The position numbers were made by a program, and so were the translations under genes. Shown piece by piece: positions 53,901 to 64,000 of a stretch of 64,000 bases of DNA (positions are counted from its first letter, which is position 1; every line of letters begins with the position of its first letter). The DNA comes from Sphingopyxis panaciterrae (GTDB lineage: Bacteria > Pseudomonadota > Alphaproteobacteria > Sphingomonadales > Sphingomonadaceae), in NCBI RefSeq assembly GCF_011762125.1, contig NZ_JAASQN010000004.1, positions 372,001 through 436,000 on the forward strand, in the 5' to 3' direction. The notes below the pieces were generated by a model, which was not told the origin of the DNA, ran no database searches, and was given only the letters and a program-made list of their open reading frames with translations.

Positions 53901-54632
53901 TCAGAAATGAAAGTCGGGCAGTTCGGCCAGCGCAATCCCCAGCGCTTCGGCCCAGCCGTCGGCGACGCTTTCATAATAGGGATCGTTGCGTTCGAACCGC
54001 CGCTCACGCACGCTGGTGAATTCGTCGCGCTCATGCACCTTCAGGTCGATCGGCAGGTCGACCCCGGCGTTCGCGCGGATTGTCGAATCGAACGAGACGC
54101 AGAGCAGTTTCACCGCATCCTCGAATGACATCGCGGGATCGTAGGAGCGCACGATGATCGGCCGGCCATATTTCGTCTCGCCGATCTGGAAGAAGGGATT
54201 GTCCTCACCCGCCTCGATGAAATTGCCCTCCGGATAGATCAGGAACAATCGCGGTTCGGCCCCCCTGATCTGGCCGCCGACGATCAGCGAGGCGCGGAAC
54301 AGCGATTCGGCGGCCGGCCCTTCATCATTGTGGCGCATCACGACGCCGCGCAGCGTTTCGCCGATGATCGTCGCGATCTGGAACATCGACGGTGCTTCGA
54401 GGATGGAAGGATGCCGGTCCTCGGGCGCCTTGGTACGCTCATCGAGCAGGCTGACGACCGCCTGCGTCGTCGCGAGGTTTCCCGCCGACATCAGCGTGAT
54501 GACGCGCTCGCCCGGCATGTGCCAGCTGCGCATCTTGCGGACCTGCGAAATGTCGTCGACGCCCGCGTTGGTGCGGGTGTCCGACATGAACACCAGTCCC
54601 TTGTTCAAACGCATGCCAACGCAATAGGTCAT
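53901..54632 (-). CDS. Anbu-type proteasome-like peptidase
   Basis: The 243-residue protein has the proteasome-beta-like fold of Anbu: after Met removal an N-terminal Thr (MTYCVGMRLNKGLVFMSDTR), GERVITLMSAGNLATTQAVV, and LIVGGQIRGAEPRLFLIYPE. Anbu proteins assemble into HslV-like or helical particles; the substrate is unknown. The gene lies last in the operon ATP-grasp, alpha-E, transglutaminase, Anbu, the standard Anbu context. The ATG at 54632 is chosen so that Thr2 becomes the nucleophile. Confidence 0.92.
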   Translation of the reverse strand: MTYCVGMRLNKGLVFMSDTRTNAGVDDISQVRKMRSWHMPGERVITLMSAGNLATTQAVVSLLDERTKAPEDRHPSILEAPSMFQIATIIGETLRGVVMRHNDEGPAAESLFRASLIVGGQIRGAEPRLFLIYPEGNFIEAGEDNPFFQIGETKYGRPIIVRSYDPAMSFEDAVKLLCVSFDSTIRANAGVDLPIDLKVHERDEFTSVRERRFERNDPYYESVADGWAEALGIALAELPDFHF

Positions 54633-54678
54633 CTTGTCCCGTTTTCCCCGCCCGGAAAGTCGTCTTGCCCGGCCCCGC

Positions 54679-55482
54679 TTATTGCTGGACCTGCAATTGG
54701 ACAACCAGATTTTCCTGCGCGGCGCCATAGCGCATGCCGCGAACCGGGGCCGCATCGCGATAATCGAGCCCGGTGGCGACACGGATATAGCGCTGGTCGG
54801 GTGAATGGCCGTTGCTGACGTCGAAGCCGATCCAGCCGATATGCTCGAAATGCGCCTCGGCCCAGGCGTGGGTTGCGTCCTGCTGCGTCCGGTCGTTCAT
54901 CATCAGATAGCCCGAAACATAGCGCGCGGGGTGCCCCAGATGGCGCATTGCGGCGATGAAGATATGCGTATGGTCCTGACAAACCCCGCCCTCGCCCGCC
55001 ATCGCCTGCTCCGCCGTCGTCTCGGCATCGGTCATGCCGATCCGGTAGGGAAGCCGGTCGATGATCAGCGCCGACAGCGCGTGCGCGCGTTCGATGTCCG
55101 ACGCGAAATCGCGGCCCAGCGCCGCGGTCAGCGCCCGCACGCCCCGCCCCGCCCGGGTGAGCGGCGTCGGGCGCAGGAAGGTCCAGAGCGGCATGGCGCC
55201 GCGATGCGCGCCGATCACCCCGTCGAAGGTCACCAGCTCGACCTCGCCGCGACAGCGAATGACCAGCTCGCTGGCGCCGCCGCTGACCGCGATCAGGTCG
55301 ACACCATTGCCATGATGGTCGGTGTAATGAAGCTGGCGTTCGCCGCCCTCCACCTCGATCACCCAATCGGTCACCAGCTGCTGGCCGGGCCGGTCCTTGG
55401 GCGTCAGTTTTACCTGTTGCAGCGCATAGCTGACCGGGGCGTCATAATGATAATGGGTGGTATGTTCGACGGCGAGGCGCAT
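54679..55482 (-). CDS. Transglutaminase-like protein of the Anbu operon
   Basis: The 267-residue protein has an N-terminal MRLAVEHTTHYHYDAPVSYA beta region and the catalytic triad of the transglutaminase/Cys protease fold: Cys in GGVCQDHTHIFIAAMR, His in ATHAWAEAHF, Asp in GFDVSNGHSPDQRYIR. It is thought to modify or cleave peptides in the Anbu-linked system. It lies 46 bases before Anbu and 14 after the alpha-E gene. Confidence 0.92.
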   Translation of the reverse strand: MRLAVEHTTHYHYDAPVSYALQQVKLTPKDRPGQQLVTDWVIEVEGGERQLHYTDHHGNGVDLIAVSGGASELVIRCRGEVELVTFDGVIGAHRGAMPLWTFLRPTPLTRAGRGVRALTAALGRDFASDIERAHALSALIIDRLPYRIGMTDAETTAEQAMAGEGGVCQDHTHIFIAAMRHLGHPARYVSGYLMMNDRTQQDATHAWAEAHFEHIGWIGFDVSNGHSPDQRYIRVATGLDYRDAAPVRGMRYGAAQENLVVQLQVQQ

Positions 55483-55496
55483 GGTCGGGCTCCGTC

Positions 55497-56438
55497 CTAT
55501 TCCACGAACCGGAAATCATGCTCGATCTGCCGCGCAAGCGCAGCATTGGCACGCAGGAAAGCGGTCACATATTCATGCAGCCCGCTGTCGAAGATCGTCT
55601 GGATCGGCGCCGACAGCCGCTCGTGGCATAGCGCCCGCGCCATGGTGCCAGCCTCGGTCTCGGCGCCATAGCCGCGTTCGAGCTGCGCCAGATTATCCTC
55701 CATCCGTTCGCAGCAGAAGGCCAGGCTGCGCGGCAACTGGCGATAGAGGATCAGGAATTCGGCGATCTTCAGCGCGCTGATTTCGGCGCCGTACAGCCAG
55801 CGATAGGCGCGGTGCGCCGACACCGAACGCAGGATCGTCTCCCACTGCACATTGTCGATCGAACTGCCGATATGCGCGACCGACGGCAGCAGCAGATAAT
55901 ATTTGACGTCGAGGATGCGCGCCGTGTTGTCGGCGCGTTCGAGAAAGGTGCCGAGCAGCGAGAAGTTGAAGCCGTCGTTGCGCAGCATCGTGCCGTTCAA
56001 GGCGCCGCGCACCTGCGCGCTCTGCTGGCGGATCGCGGTCAGCACATCGGGCAGGTCGTCGTCGCGGACCGGGCGCTTGAGCAGCGCGGTCAGCGTCATC
56101 CAGTTGGTGTTGACCGCTTCCCACACCTCGCGCGTCAGCGCGGTGCGCGCGGTCCGCGCATTGTCGCGCGCCTGCTTGATCACCGACAAGATGCTCGACG
56201 GGTTGGCGGGGTCGCGAAGCATGAAATCGACGACGCGTGCCGACGTATATTCGCCATGCGCGCCGACAAACGCCCGGTCGACCCCCGCGGTGACGAGCAC
56301 CGATTTCCACTCCGCGGCCGCGGTCGTCGACCGGGTGAGCGCGATGCGGAACCCCGCGTCGATCAGCCGCGCATTATTCTCGCTACGCTCAAGATAGCGC
56401 GCCATCCAGAAGAGCGAACCGGCGGTCTTGCCTAGCAT
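55497..56438 (-). CDS. Alpha-E domain-containing protein
   Basis: The 313-residue helical protein begins MLGKTAGSLFWMARYLERSE and contains the alpha-E family marks NNARLIDAGFRIALT and GTFLERADNTARILDVKYYL. These proteins accompany circularly permuted ATP-grasp enzymes in predicted peptide-synthesis systems. Their own function is not known. Confidence 0.92.
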   Translation of the reverse strand: MLGKTAGSLFWMARYLERSENNARLIDAGFRIALTRSTTAAAEWKSVLVTAGVDRAFVGAHGEYTSARVVDFMLRDPANPSSILSVIKQARDNARTARTALTREVWEAVNTNWMTLTALLKRPVRDDDLPDVLTAIRQQSAQVRGALNGTMLRNDGFNFSLLGTFLERADNTARILDVKYYLLLPSVAHIGSSIDNVQWETILRSVSAHRAYRWLYGAEISALKIAEFLILYRQLPRSLAFCCERMEDNLAQLERGYGAETEAGTMARALCHERLSAPIQTIFDSGLHEYVTAFLRANAALARQIEHDFRFVE

Positions 56439-56447
56439 GGCGACACC

Positions 56448-56542
56448 CGCGTCGCCCCCGCGAAGGCGGGGGCCGCTGTCAGCCTACAGCTTCGCTGCCG
56501 CGTAAACTTCCAGCGGCCCCCGCCTTCGCGGGGGCGACGCGC
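56448..56542. repeat. Palindromic repeat, CCCGCCTTCGCGGG family (pair)
   Basis: CGCGTCGCCCCCGCGAAGGC and GCCTTCGCGGGGGCGACGCG flank a 35-base centre. The pair lies inside the Anbu operon, between the ATP-grasp and alpha-E genes. Confidence 0.88.
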
Positions 56543-56568
56543 GATGTTCAAGAGAGCCGCAGTCCCCA

Positions 56569-58008
56569 TCAATCCTCCAGCACCCACGTATCCTTGGTCC
56601 CGCCGCCCTGGCTCGAATTCACCACCAGCGACCCGCTCGTCATCGCGACGCGCGTCAGCCCGCCCGGCGTGATCGTAATCCCCTGCGGCGACATCAGGAC
56701 GAAGGGACGCAGGTCGACGTGCCGCGGCGCGAGGCCCTTTTTGGTGAAGATCGGCACCGTCGACAGCGACAGCGTCGGCTGCGCGATATAATTGCCCGGA
56801 TTGGCCTCCAGCTTGGCCCGGAACGCCGCCAGTTCCTTCTTGCTCGCCGCGGGTCCGACGAGCATCCCGTAACCGCCCGACCCATGCACCTCCTTGACCA
56901 CCAGTTCGGGCAGGCGGTCGAGCACTTCGCGCAGATGTTCGGGCTCGCTGCACCGCCACGTCGGCACATTGGGCAGCAGCGCCTTCTCGCCGGTATAAAA
57001 TTCGATGATGTCGGGCATATAGCTATAGAGCGCCTTGTCGTCGGCGATCCCGGTGCCCGGCGCATTGGCGATGGTGATCGCGCCGCCCCTATAGACGTCC
57101 CAGATTCCCGGCACGCCGAGCATCGAATCGGGCCGGAAGTTCAGCGGGTCGAGGAAATCGTCGTCGACGCGGCGATAGACGACGTCGATCGCCTTATATC
57201 CCTGCGTCGTGCGCATCTGGACGCGCCCGTCGACGACGCGCAGATCGTGCCCCTCGACCAGTTCGGCGCCCATATGGTCGGCGAGGAAGCTATGCTCATA
57301 ATAGGCGCTATTGTGGATGCCCGGGGTCAGCACCGCGACCGTCGGCGTCCCGCCGCATTTCGGCGGCGCGCAGGCGGAGAGCGATTTCAGCAGGTTGATC
57401 GGATAGTCGCCGACCTCGCGCACCGCGACCTTCGCGAACAGCTCGGGAAACATCTGGAGCATCGTCTCGCGATTTTCGAGCATATATGACACCCCCGACG
57501 GGGTCCGCGCATTATCCTCCAGCACGTAGAATTCATTGGCGCCAGTGCGCACGATGTCAGTGCCGCTGATATGCGTGTAAATACCGCCCGGGGGATCGAG
57601 GCCCATCATCATCGGCAGGAAAGCGTCGTTGCGCGCGATCAATCGGGTCGGCACCCGGCCCGCGCGCAGGATTTCCTGCCGGTGGTAGATATCATAGAGA
57701 AAGGCGTTGAGCGCCCGCACGCGCTGCTCGATCCCGCGCGACAGCCGCCGCCACTCGCTCGCCGAGATGATCCGCGGCACGACATCGAAAGGGATCAGCC
57801 GCTCGTCGGCATCGGCGTCGCCATAGACGTTGAATGTGATCCCTGTGGTGCGAAACAGCGCTTCGGCCTGCTGCGTCTTGTGCTGGATGCGCTGGCTGTC
57901 CTCGGCATAGAACCAGTCGCAATATTCGCGGTAAGGCGACCGCGGCCCGCCCTCCTGGCTCGTCATCTCGTCGAAAAAGGAAATGCGCCCGCCCTTTCCA
58001 CGCAACAT
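56569..58008 (-). CDS. Circularly permuted ATP-grasp type 2 protein
   Basis: The 479-residue protein matches the circularly permuted ATP-grasp family: an N-terminal DEMTSQEGGPRSPYREYCDW, GGIYTHISGTDIVRTGANEF, YVLEDNARTPSGVSYMLENR, ELVVKEVHGSGGYGMLVGPA (ATP-binding) and a C-terminal GSLVVNSSQGGGTKDTWVLE. ATP-grasp enzymes form amide or thioester bonds using ATP. It is the first gene of the Anbu operon, in which a ligase, a transglutaminase-like protein and a peptidase are predicted to add and remove a peptide tag. Confidence 0.92.
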   Translation of the reverse strand: MLRGKGGRISFFDEMTSQEGGPRSPYREYCDWFYAEDSQRIQHKTQQAEALFRTTGITFNVYGDADADERLIPFDVVPRIISASEWRRLSRGIEQRVRALNAFLYDIYHRQEILRAGRVPTRLIARNDAFLPMMMGLDPPGGIYTHISGTDIVRTGANEFYVLEDNARTPSGVSYMLENRETMLQMFPELFAKVAVREVGDYPINLLKSLSACAPPKCGGTPTVAVLTPGIHNSAYYEHSFLADHMGAELVEGHDLRVVDGRVQMRTTQGYKAIDVVYRRVDDDFLDPLNFRPDSMLGVPGIWDVYRGGAITIANAPGTGIADDKALYSYMPDIIEFYTGEKALLPNVPTWRCSEPEHLREVLDRLPELVVKEVHGSGGYGMLVGPAASKKELAAFRAKLEANPGNYIAQPTLSLSTVPIFTKKGLAPRHVDLRPFVLMSPQGITITPGGLTRVAMTSGSLVVNSSQGGGTKDTWVLED

Positions 58009-58189
58009 GCCATCGACCAGCCGCCCCGATATTTCCGGCCGGCGCGGCCCATTGTTCCTGCTGCTGCGTCGCTTGGGGCTACGCGGCCATCAAGCTTATG
58101 AGATGCGATGCTAATCGCCCCCGCGCGCCTTGGCAAGCGGGCTTGTGGCGGCAAGTGTTACCGTAACTTCAGGGGGTTGTTTCGTTTCC

Positions 58190-58270
58190 TTCGTCATGCC
58201 GGACTTGATCCGGCATCCCGCTTTATGACGTCGAATAGCGGGACGCCGGATCAAGTCCGGGGTCACGAAT
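58190..58270. repeat. Palindromic repeat, CGGACTTGATCCGG family (pair)
   Basis: TCGTCATGCCGGACTTGATC and its partner GCCGGATCAAGTCCGGGGTC flank a centre that includes TGACGTCGA. It lies between the ATP-grasp gene start and the secA stop. Confidence 0.88.
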
Positions 58271-58284
58271 GAGTGGGACCGACG

Positions 58285-61020
<2,736 letters not shown>

Positions 61021-61078
61021 GGCGGATTTCCTTGAGATTTTCTGAAATGACAATGCGGCATGGCGCCGCCGGATATGC

Positions 61079-61101
61079 AAAAAAGCCCCGCAATTCGGGG
61101 C
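61079..61101 (-). terminator. Intrinsic terminator after the small secreted-protein gene
   Basis: On the minus strand GCCCCG, loop AATTG, CGGGGC and six T follow the gene that ends at 61133. It lies upstream of secA on the same strand, separating the two units. Confidence 0.85.
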
Positions 61102-61132
61102 GGCGTCCGCGATGGGACGCTAAGGCTCGATG

Positions 61133-61462
61133 CTATTCGAGCGCGCGGTCGCTACCGGTGAGCAGGCCCGGAAGATGCGGCGGCGCCGCCTTGCGGACCT
61201 TGCGGCCGCCACCCCCGCCGCTGGTGCGGCGGGTGGGCGTCGTCGTCGCGGGGCGGCGTTCGCTGTCGCTGGTCTCGGCCTGTCCGGCCGTCTCGGCGAA
61301 CATGATGAGCGACCCCATCGCCGCCGGAACGGCAGGCGCGGCAACCGCCCGGTCGGCGGTCGCCAGGCCGGTCAGCAATGCCAAAAGGGTCAGCAACAAC
61401 CGCAAGAATAGCCCCTGTTCGTTTCCGTAAAGCGCCGCATATAGGCGCTGGACCCTGAACAT
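61133..61462 (-). CDS. Small secreted Pro/Gly/Thr-rich protein of unknown function
   Basis: The 109-residue frame has a hydrophobic leader (LRLLLTLLALLTGLATADRA followed by VAAPA), then a low-complexity tail with TTTPTRRTSGGGGG. I recognise no family. A TTG 20 codons inside, with GGGG 7 bases before it, is an alternative start that would place the leader at the N-terminus. The terminator after it supports a real gene. Confidence 0.55.
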   Translation of the reverse strand: MFRVQRLYAALYGNEQGLFLRLLLTLLALLTGLATADRAVAAPAVPAAMGSLIMFAETAGQAETSDSERRPATTTPTRRTSGGGGGRKVRKAAPPHLPGLLTGSDRALE

Positions 61463-61537
61463 AGGGTGAAAGCCCTGCGACGTCCAGAGGGCTCGGTGCG
61501 ACGAACCGCTGCAGCGAACCGGGCCGCGATTTGACGC

Positions 61538-61553
61538 TTGACGCGCGCGTCAA
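61538..61553. promoter_or_regulatory. Palindromic operator before the SDR gene
   Basis: TTGACGCGCGCGTCAA is a perfect 16-bp palindrome 44 bases before the GTG start. It shares TTGACG-N4-CGTCAA with the operator at 48209-48228. Confidence 0.65.
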
Positions 61554-61596
61554 CTTCGCATCTTCTCACATTGACACTGATGTAAGGAGGACGCGG

Positions 61597-62403
61597 GTGG
61601 CACGGAAGGCGATTTTCATCACCGGGGGCGGTTCGGGTATCGGCCGCGCGACGGCGCGCCATTTCGCCGCACAAGGCTGGTTCGTCGGCGTCGCCGACGT
61701 CAATTCGCAAGGGATCGACGAAACCGCGGCGCTGCTCCCCGAAGGCGCCTCGTCGCGCCACATCATGGACGTGCGCGACCGCGACCAGTGGAAAGCGGCG
61801 CTCGACAGCTTCGCGGCCGCGAGCGGCGGACGGCTCGATGTGCTGTTCAACAACGCCGGGATCGGATCGGGCGGCCAATATATCGATATGGATCCGCAAG
61901 AAGCCGACCGGCTGATCGCGATCAATTTCGGCGGCGTCGTCAACGGCATCTATGCGGCGCTGCCGCTGCTGCGCGCGACGCCGGGGTCGACGATCCTCAA
62001 CACCGGGTCGGCGTCGGGCTTTTACGGCGTCGCGGGCCTTGCGGTCTATTCGGCGACCAAATTCGCGGTGCGCGGCCTCACCGAAGCGCTCGAAATCGAA
62101 TTTTCGAAGCATGGCATCAAAGTGCGCTCGCTGATGCCCGGCTTCATCGACACCCCGCTGCTTGACCAGGTCAGCGCCGACAGCAACGAACCCGCGCGCA
62201 GCCGCCTGTCGGCAAGCGGCTTCGAAATCGTCCCCGTCGAACGCGTCGCCGAAGCGGCGTGGGAAGCGGTGCACGGCGCGAAGGTGCATGTGACCGTCGG
62301 CAAGATGGCAAAGCGGCTGGCACGCATCGCGCGCTGGTTCCCCGGCCTGATCGTGCGCCAGTCGAAGAAGATCGACGGGCTGGGCACCGCAGGGCACGGA
62401 TAG
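61597..62403 (+). CDS. Short-chain dehydrogenase/reductase (SDR) family protein
   Basis: The 268-residue protein has the SDR cofactor loop TGGGSGIGRATARHFA, NNAG (LDVLFNNAGIG), catalytic Ser in LNTGSASGFYGV and Tyr-x-x-x-Lys in VYSATKFAVRG. An acidic residue after the second strand (VADVNSQ) suggests NAD(H). The substrate is unknown. The GTG start has AAGGAGG; the frame is open upstream to 61531, but the palindrome there is an operator. Confidence 0.9.
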   Translation: MARKAIFITGGGSGIGRATARHFAAQGWFVGVADVNSQGIDETAALLPEGASSRHIMDVRDRDQWKAALDSFAAASGGRLDVLFNNAGIGSGGQYIDMDPQEADRLIAINFGGVVNGIYAALPLLRATPGSTILNTGSASGFYGVAGLAVYSATKFAVRGLTEALEIEFSKHGIKVRSLMPGFIDTPLLDQVSADSNEPARSRLSASGFEIVPVERVAEAAWEAVHGAKVHVTVGKMAKRLARIARWFPGLIVRQSKKIDGLGTAGHG

Positions 62404-62440
62404 CGGCATTGGGGTGGGAAGCTGGCATAGGCACCACCCG

Positions 62441-62542
62441 CTTTCGTCATCCCGGGCTTGACCCGGGATCCCGCTTTTTTTCTGGAGCGGCGGCAGTTTC
62501 GGCATCAAGCGGGACCCCGGATCAAGTCCGGGGTGACGAAGG
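62441..62542. repeat. Palindromic repeat, CGGACTTGATCCGG family (pair)
   Basis: TCGTCATCCCGGGCTTGACC and GACCCCGGATCAAGTCCGGG flank a centre containing seven T and ATCAAGCGGG. It lies between the convergent SDR and head-GIN genes. Confidence 0.88.
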
Positions 62543-62595
62543 ACGGAACGACTACCAACGGCCGAGACCTGCCGACGACCGCCGCCGCCAGCCCC

Positions 62596-63306
62596 TTATT
62601 TCTTCGTCCCGCAGGTCACCGTCCCGCTGCCGACGTTGCGCACGGTGCACACCGGCCGTCCCAGCACCACCGTCTTGCCGGCGCCGCGTGTCGTGATCGC
62701 GGCGGTCTTTACCGCGTTCAGCATATGGTCGCCCGCACCCTCACTGTCGCTGATCAGCTGGTCGACCGCCAGCTTGCCGGCATCGACCATCCCGGCGCCC
62801 GACAGCGCCATCTGCGCCTGCTTGGCGCTGCCGCCGAGCGTCATCGCACCATTGCCGACCATCGCGACCGCCAGGCGGTCGGCTACAATGTCGCCGACGC
62901 TGATCTGACCCGGGCCGCGCAGGCCGATCGTCACGCGCGCGCCTTTCAGCTTGTCGATCCGGAGCGATCCGGCGCCGCTCAGCATCGCTGCGCGCAGGTT
63001 CGCGGCGTTGACGCGGATCGTCGCCGAGCCCCGCGGTGCCACGCGCTTTTCGTCGCCGGCAAATGTCTTCTCGCTGATCACCAGCTTGCCGTCGCGCGCC
63101 TCGACGACAATCCGGTCGAGCGCGTCCTGCGATCCGGTTGCGACCGCGCTCACCGGCGCTCGCGTCACCACCTCGACCGCGACATCGGCGCTGACCTCGA
63201 TGGTCTCGAAACTGGTCAGCCCGTAACGCTTCTCCGCCGCCGCGGCGGGCGCGGTCACGACGAAGACGGCGGCCGACAGCGCGGCCCATCGCTGGATATG
63301 GATCAT
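62596..63306 (-). CDS. Secreted head-GIN (DUF2807) domain protein
   Basis: The 236-residue protein has a signal peptide (ALSAAVFVVTAPAAAA) and a repeated beta-helix-like domain with ETIEVSADVAVEVVTRAPVS and short G-x-G turns (SGAGSLRIDKLKGA, GNGAMTLGGSAKQA). It ends in VCTVRNVGSGTVTCGTK with two Cys. The family is of unknown function and found in the envelope of many Gram-negatives. A paralogue follows upstream. Confidence 0.88.
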   Translation of the reverse strand: MIHIQRWAALSAAVFVVTAPAAAAEKRYGLTSFETIEVSADVAVEVVTRAPVSAVATGSQDALDRIVVEARDGKLVISEKTFAGDEKRVAPRGSATIRVNAANLRAAMLSGAGSLRIDKLKGARVTIGLRGPGQISVGDIVADRLAVAMVGNGAMTLGGSAKQAQMALSGAGMVDAGKLAVDQLISDSEGAGDHMLNAVKTAAITTRGAGKTVVLGRPVCTVRNVGSGTVTCGTKK

Positions 63307-63349
63307 GGTGCCGCCTTAGCCCGTTCGCGCAGGCGGCACCAGCGCCGCA

Positions 63350-64000
63350 TCATTTGCAGGTCGCGGTACCCGATCCGACCTGCCGCGTCTTGCAGGTCGC
63401 GCCGCCGGTCAGCTTGACGTCGCCCGACCCCAGGATGCTGATGTCGGCCTGACCGGTCGCCTGCGCCTCGACGCTGCCCGATCCCGCAACCGAGATATCC
63501 AGCGTCTCCGCCACAAGCCCGTCGGCATCGACGTCGCCCGACCCGGCGATGCTGACGTCGCCCGACCCGATCTTGCCGCCGCCGACCTCGATATCGCCCG
63601 AACCCGACAGGGTGATCTTGGCGCTCTTGCCGTTCAGCTTGCCCAGCTTCAGGTCGCCCGATCCGGTCAGCACCGCCTTTACCGCGTCGCCGTCGACCGT
63701 ATCGGCCTCGATCGATCCCGAACCGGTGAGCTGCACCGTGTCGAGTTTCGGCAGGGTGATCGCGATATCGACATCATCCTCGTCGCTGTTCGAAAAGCTG
63801 AAGCCCGTCCGCTTGCGTCCGACGACCAGTGTCGAGCCGTCGAGCTTGATTTCGAGCCGGTCGAGCGCCTCCTGCCGTCCCCGCGCGCTGATCGAAAACG
63901 CGTCGCCGCGCCGGACCGTCACGTCGTCGGGCCCGGCGACGTCGATGCCGGTAAAGCCCGTCAGCGCAAAATCGCGCGTCGTGATCGGGCCGACGCTGGC
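63350..64000 (-). CDS. Head-GIN (DUF2807) domain protein, 5' end outside window
   Basis: The frame is open from the window edge to a TGA-type stop at 63350. The visible 216 residues have the same repeat-type domain (TGFTGIDVAGPDDVTVRRGD, then GSGSIEADT, GSGDLKLGKL, GSGDIEVGGG, AGSGDVDADG), ending TCKTRQVGSGTATCK like its neighbour. The regular GSGD units form a ladder of short turns. It lies 43 bases before the paralogue on the same strand, so the two are a likely duplicated operon. Confidence 0.85.
   Translation of the reverse strand, partial: ASVGPITTRDFALTGFTGIDVAGPDDVTVRRGDAFSISARGRQEALDRLEIKLDGSTLVVGRKRTGFSFSNSDEDDVDIAITLPKLDTVQLTGSGSIEADTVDGDAVKAVLTGSGDLKLGKLNGKSAKITLSGSGDIEVGGGKIGSGDVSIAGSGDVDADGLVAETLDISVAGSGSVEAQATGQADISILGSGDVKLTGGATCKTRQVGSGTATCK

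Overview
The window is high-GC DNA from an alphaproteobacterium, most likely a sphingomonad (Sphingopyxis or a close relative). This rests on the gene content and style: a large TonB-dependent receptor, an Anbu/transglutaminase/alpha-E/ATP-grasp operon, Flp pilins, xerD-accA and aroK-aroB neighbourhoods, and abundant palindromic repeats of the kind seen in sphingomonads. The assignment is inferred; no 16S gene is present.

The window has two halves that meet at a tRNA-Arg(CCU) gene near 30.0 kb. Positions 1-25.2 kb are an accessory region devoted mainly to organosulfur metabolism. It starts with a partial CocE-type hydrolase, a decayed TonB receptor and a frameshifted double-OsmC gene. A plus-strand pair follows (CmcJ/NvfI-like protein and a DszA-family flavin monooxygenase). 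Next is a six-gene minus-strand operon (13.7 down to 5.7 kb): DszB-like desulfinase homologue, class II aldolase-like protein, DszA-family monooxygenase, second DszB-like protein and a two-gene heterodimeric ABC exporter. Then come an SfnR-type sigma-54 activator, a third DszB-like gene, a plus-strand seven-gene sulfonate uptake operon (lipoprotein, two permeases, ATPase, nitroreductase-like flavoprotein, two SsuD-like monooxygenases) and a large TonB-dependent receptor. Four good -24/-12 (sigma-54) promoter matches precede the major transcription units. I therefore propose a single sulfur-starvation regulon: TonB receptor (outer membrane), Ssu-like ABC importer (inner membrane), FMNH2-dependent C-S cleavage, DszB-like release of sulfite, and export of the desulfurised product. 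The presence of three DszB-like paralogues in such a setting is the most interesting system here.

Positions 25.5-30.0 kb are recombinase debris next to the tRNA. Two serine recombinase genes are each split, and the halves lie at the two ends of a 2.77-kb segment. Turning that segment around restores both reading frames at an imperfect 9-bp inverted repeat. This is direct evidence of an inversion, or of an assembly flip. The segment also carries a third truncated recombinase, a small sigma-like protein and two unknown proteins.

Positions 30.1-64 kb look like ordinary core chromosome: glutaredoxin, ComF, MutT, Flp pilins, an M48 protease, accA, xerD, aroK-aroB, an MFS transporter behind a Fur-like box, a Kef-type antiporter, cvpA, radA, a transaldolase, acyl-CoA genes, acetyl-CoA synthetase, the Anbu operon, secA, an SDR and two head-GIN proteins. 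About ten large palindromic (REP/BIME-like) repeats sit between these genes, and I saw none of those families left of the tRNA. A shared palindrome, TTGACG-N4-CGTCAA, precedes both the enoyl-CoA hydratase/thiolase operon and the SDR gene.
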